Source of the DNA: DTU018 sp029550685
GTDB taxonomy: Bacteria; Bacillota; Syntrophomonadia; Syntrophomonadales; Syntrophomonadaceae
Direction: 5' to 3'
DNA: 15,030 nt
Assembly (NCBI GenBank): GCA_035412805.1
Contig: DAONVO010000054.1
Span: 1 to 15,030 of the forward strand
Shown: positions 14,911 through 15,030 of the stretch, piece by piece
How the letters are laid out: every line of letters begins with the position of its first letter
How positions within the stretch are numbered: the stretch's first letter is position 1
Translations under genes and position numbers: made by a program
The notes under the pieces: generated by a model
Seen by the model: the letters and a program-made list of their open reading frames with translations, nothing else
Told to the model about the DNA's origin: nothing
Database searches by the model: none

Positions 14911-14944
14911 AAAAGTCTGACAGCAGGGGTATTCCCCCTGCTGT
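14911..14944 (-). terminator. Intrinsic terminator of the upstream tuf gene
   Basis: A perfect 10-bp GC-rich stem, ACAGCAGGGG pairing with CCCCTGCTGT, has a 5-nt loop and begins 30 bp after the tuf stop. In the minus-strand direction a CTTTTC run follows about 5 nt after the stem. The U-run is short and displaced, so some read-through into rpmG is likely. Confidence 0.68.
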
Positions 14945-14974
14945 TCGATGAAAATCGACTTTCTATGTTTATAA

Positions 14975-15030
14975 CTATTCGATAGATGTTACCACACCTG
15001 CACCAACAGTACGGCCGCCTTCGCGAATAG
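14975..15030 (-). CDS. tuf: Elongation factor Tu, 3' fragment (first tuf copy)
   Basis: The last 17 codons and the TAG stop are inside the window. They read IREGGRTVGAGVVTSIE, the typical EF-Tu C-terminus in the beta-barrel domain 3. The gene continues beyond the right edge. With the copy that starts at the left edge, this shows two tuf genes bracketing the rpmG-to-fusA block. A terminator hairpin follows, so this copy probably ends its own operon. Confidence 0.93.
   Translation of the reverse strand, partial: IREGGRTVGAGVVTSIE

Noticed and set aside
14818..14974. Possible tRNA gene between tuf and rpmG
   Set aside because: The only structure seen is the terminator hairpin and the promoter; there is no cloverleaf or T-loop GTTCGA-type motif.
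1..15030. Hidden defence system, mobile element, CRISPR array or antibiotic-resistance change
   Set aside because: No repeats arrays, transposase or integrase sequences are present, and the rifampicin and streptomycin target residues are wild type. The gene content is a housekeeping locus.

Overview
This window is the conserved bacterial transcription and translation core locus, with every gene on the minus strand. In transcription order (right to left) it reads: tuf (3' end only), rpmG, secE, nusG, rplK, rplA, rplJ, rplL, a gene for a small membrane protein, rpoB, rpoC, an L7Ae-type gene, rpsL, rpsG, fusA, tuf (5' end only). The protein sequences, strong AGGAGG-type ribosome binding sites, zinc-form L33, short single-span SecE and the L7Ae-type gene ahead of rpsL point to a Firmicute of the class Clostridia. 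The paired tuf genes at the two ends resemble Syntrophomonas- or Desulfotomaculum-like genomes. The genus is a guess; the class is fairly secure.

Four transcription blocks can be proposed. (1) rpmG-secE-nusG-rplK-rplA-rplJ-rplL starts from a promoter after the first tuf terminator and ends at a strong hairpin after rplL. Within it lie a probable L1 autoregulatory hairpin before rplA and a classic L10 leader with an attenuator before rplJ. (2) A gene for a signal-peptide, single-anchor membrane protein of unknown function sits in its own AT-rich gap. (3) rpoB-rpoC starts from a good promoter directly after that gene. It has a leader of about 120 nt that holds a 27-codon ORF with its own Shine-Dalgarno and an overlapping hairpin. 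(4) L7Ae-rpsL-rpsG-fusA-tuf (the str operon) starts from a good promoter directly after the rpoC stop codon.

Together the genes supply the RNA polymerase beta and beta' subunits, the elongation and antitermination factor NusG, a Sec translocon subunit, the L1 stalk and L10/L12 stalk proteins, L11, L33, S12, S7 and the elongation factors EF-G and EF-Tu. The coding genes are ordinary and intact. I see no mobile element, CRISPR array, defence system, tRNA or rRNA gene. The parts worth a second look are regulatory or accessory: the short ORF and hairpin ahead of rpoB, the L1-stalk mimic ahead of rplA, the three promoters with a shared design, and the unidentified membrane protein between rplL and rpoB.
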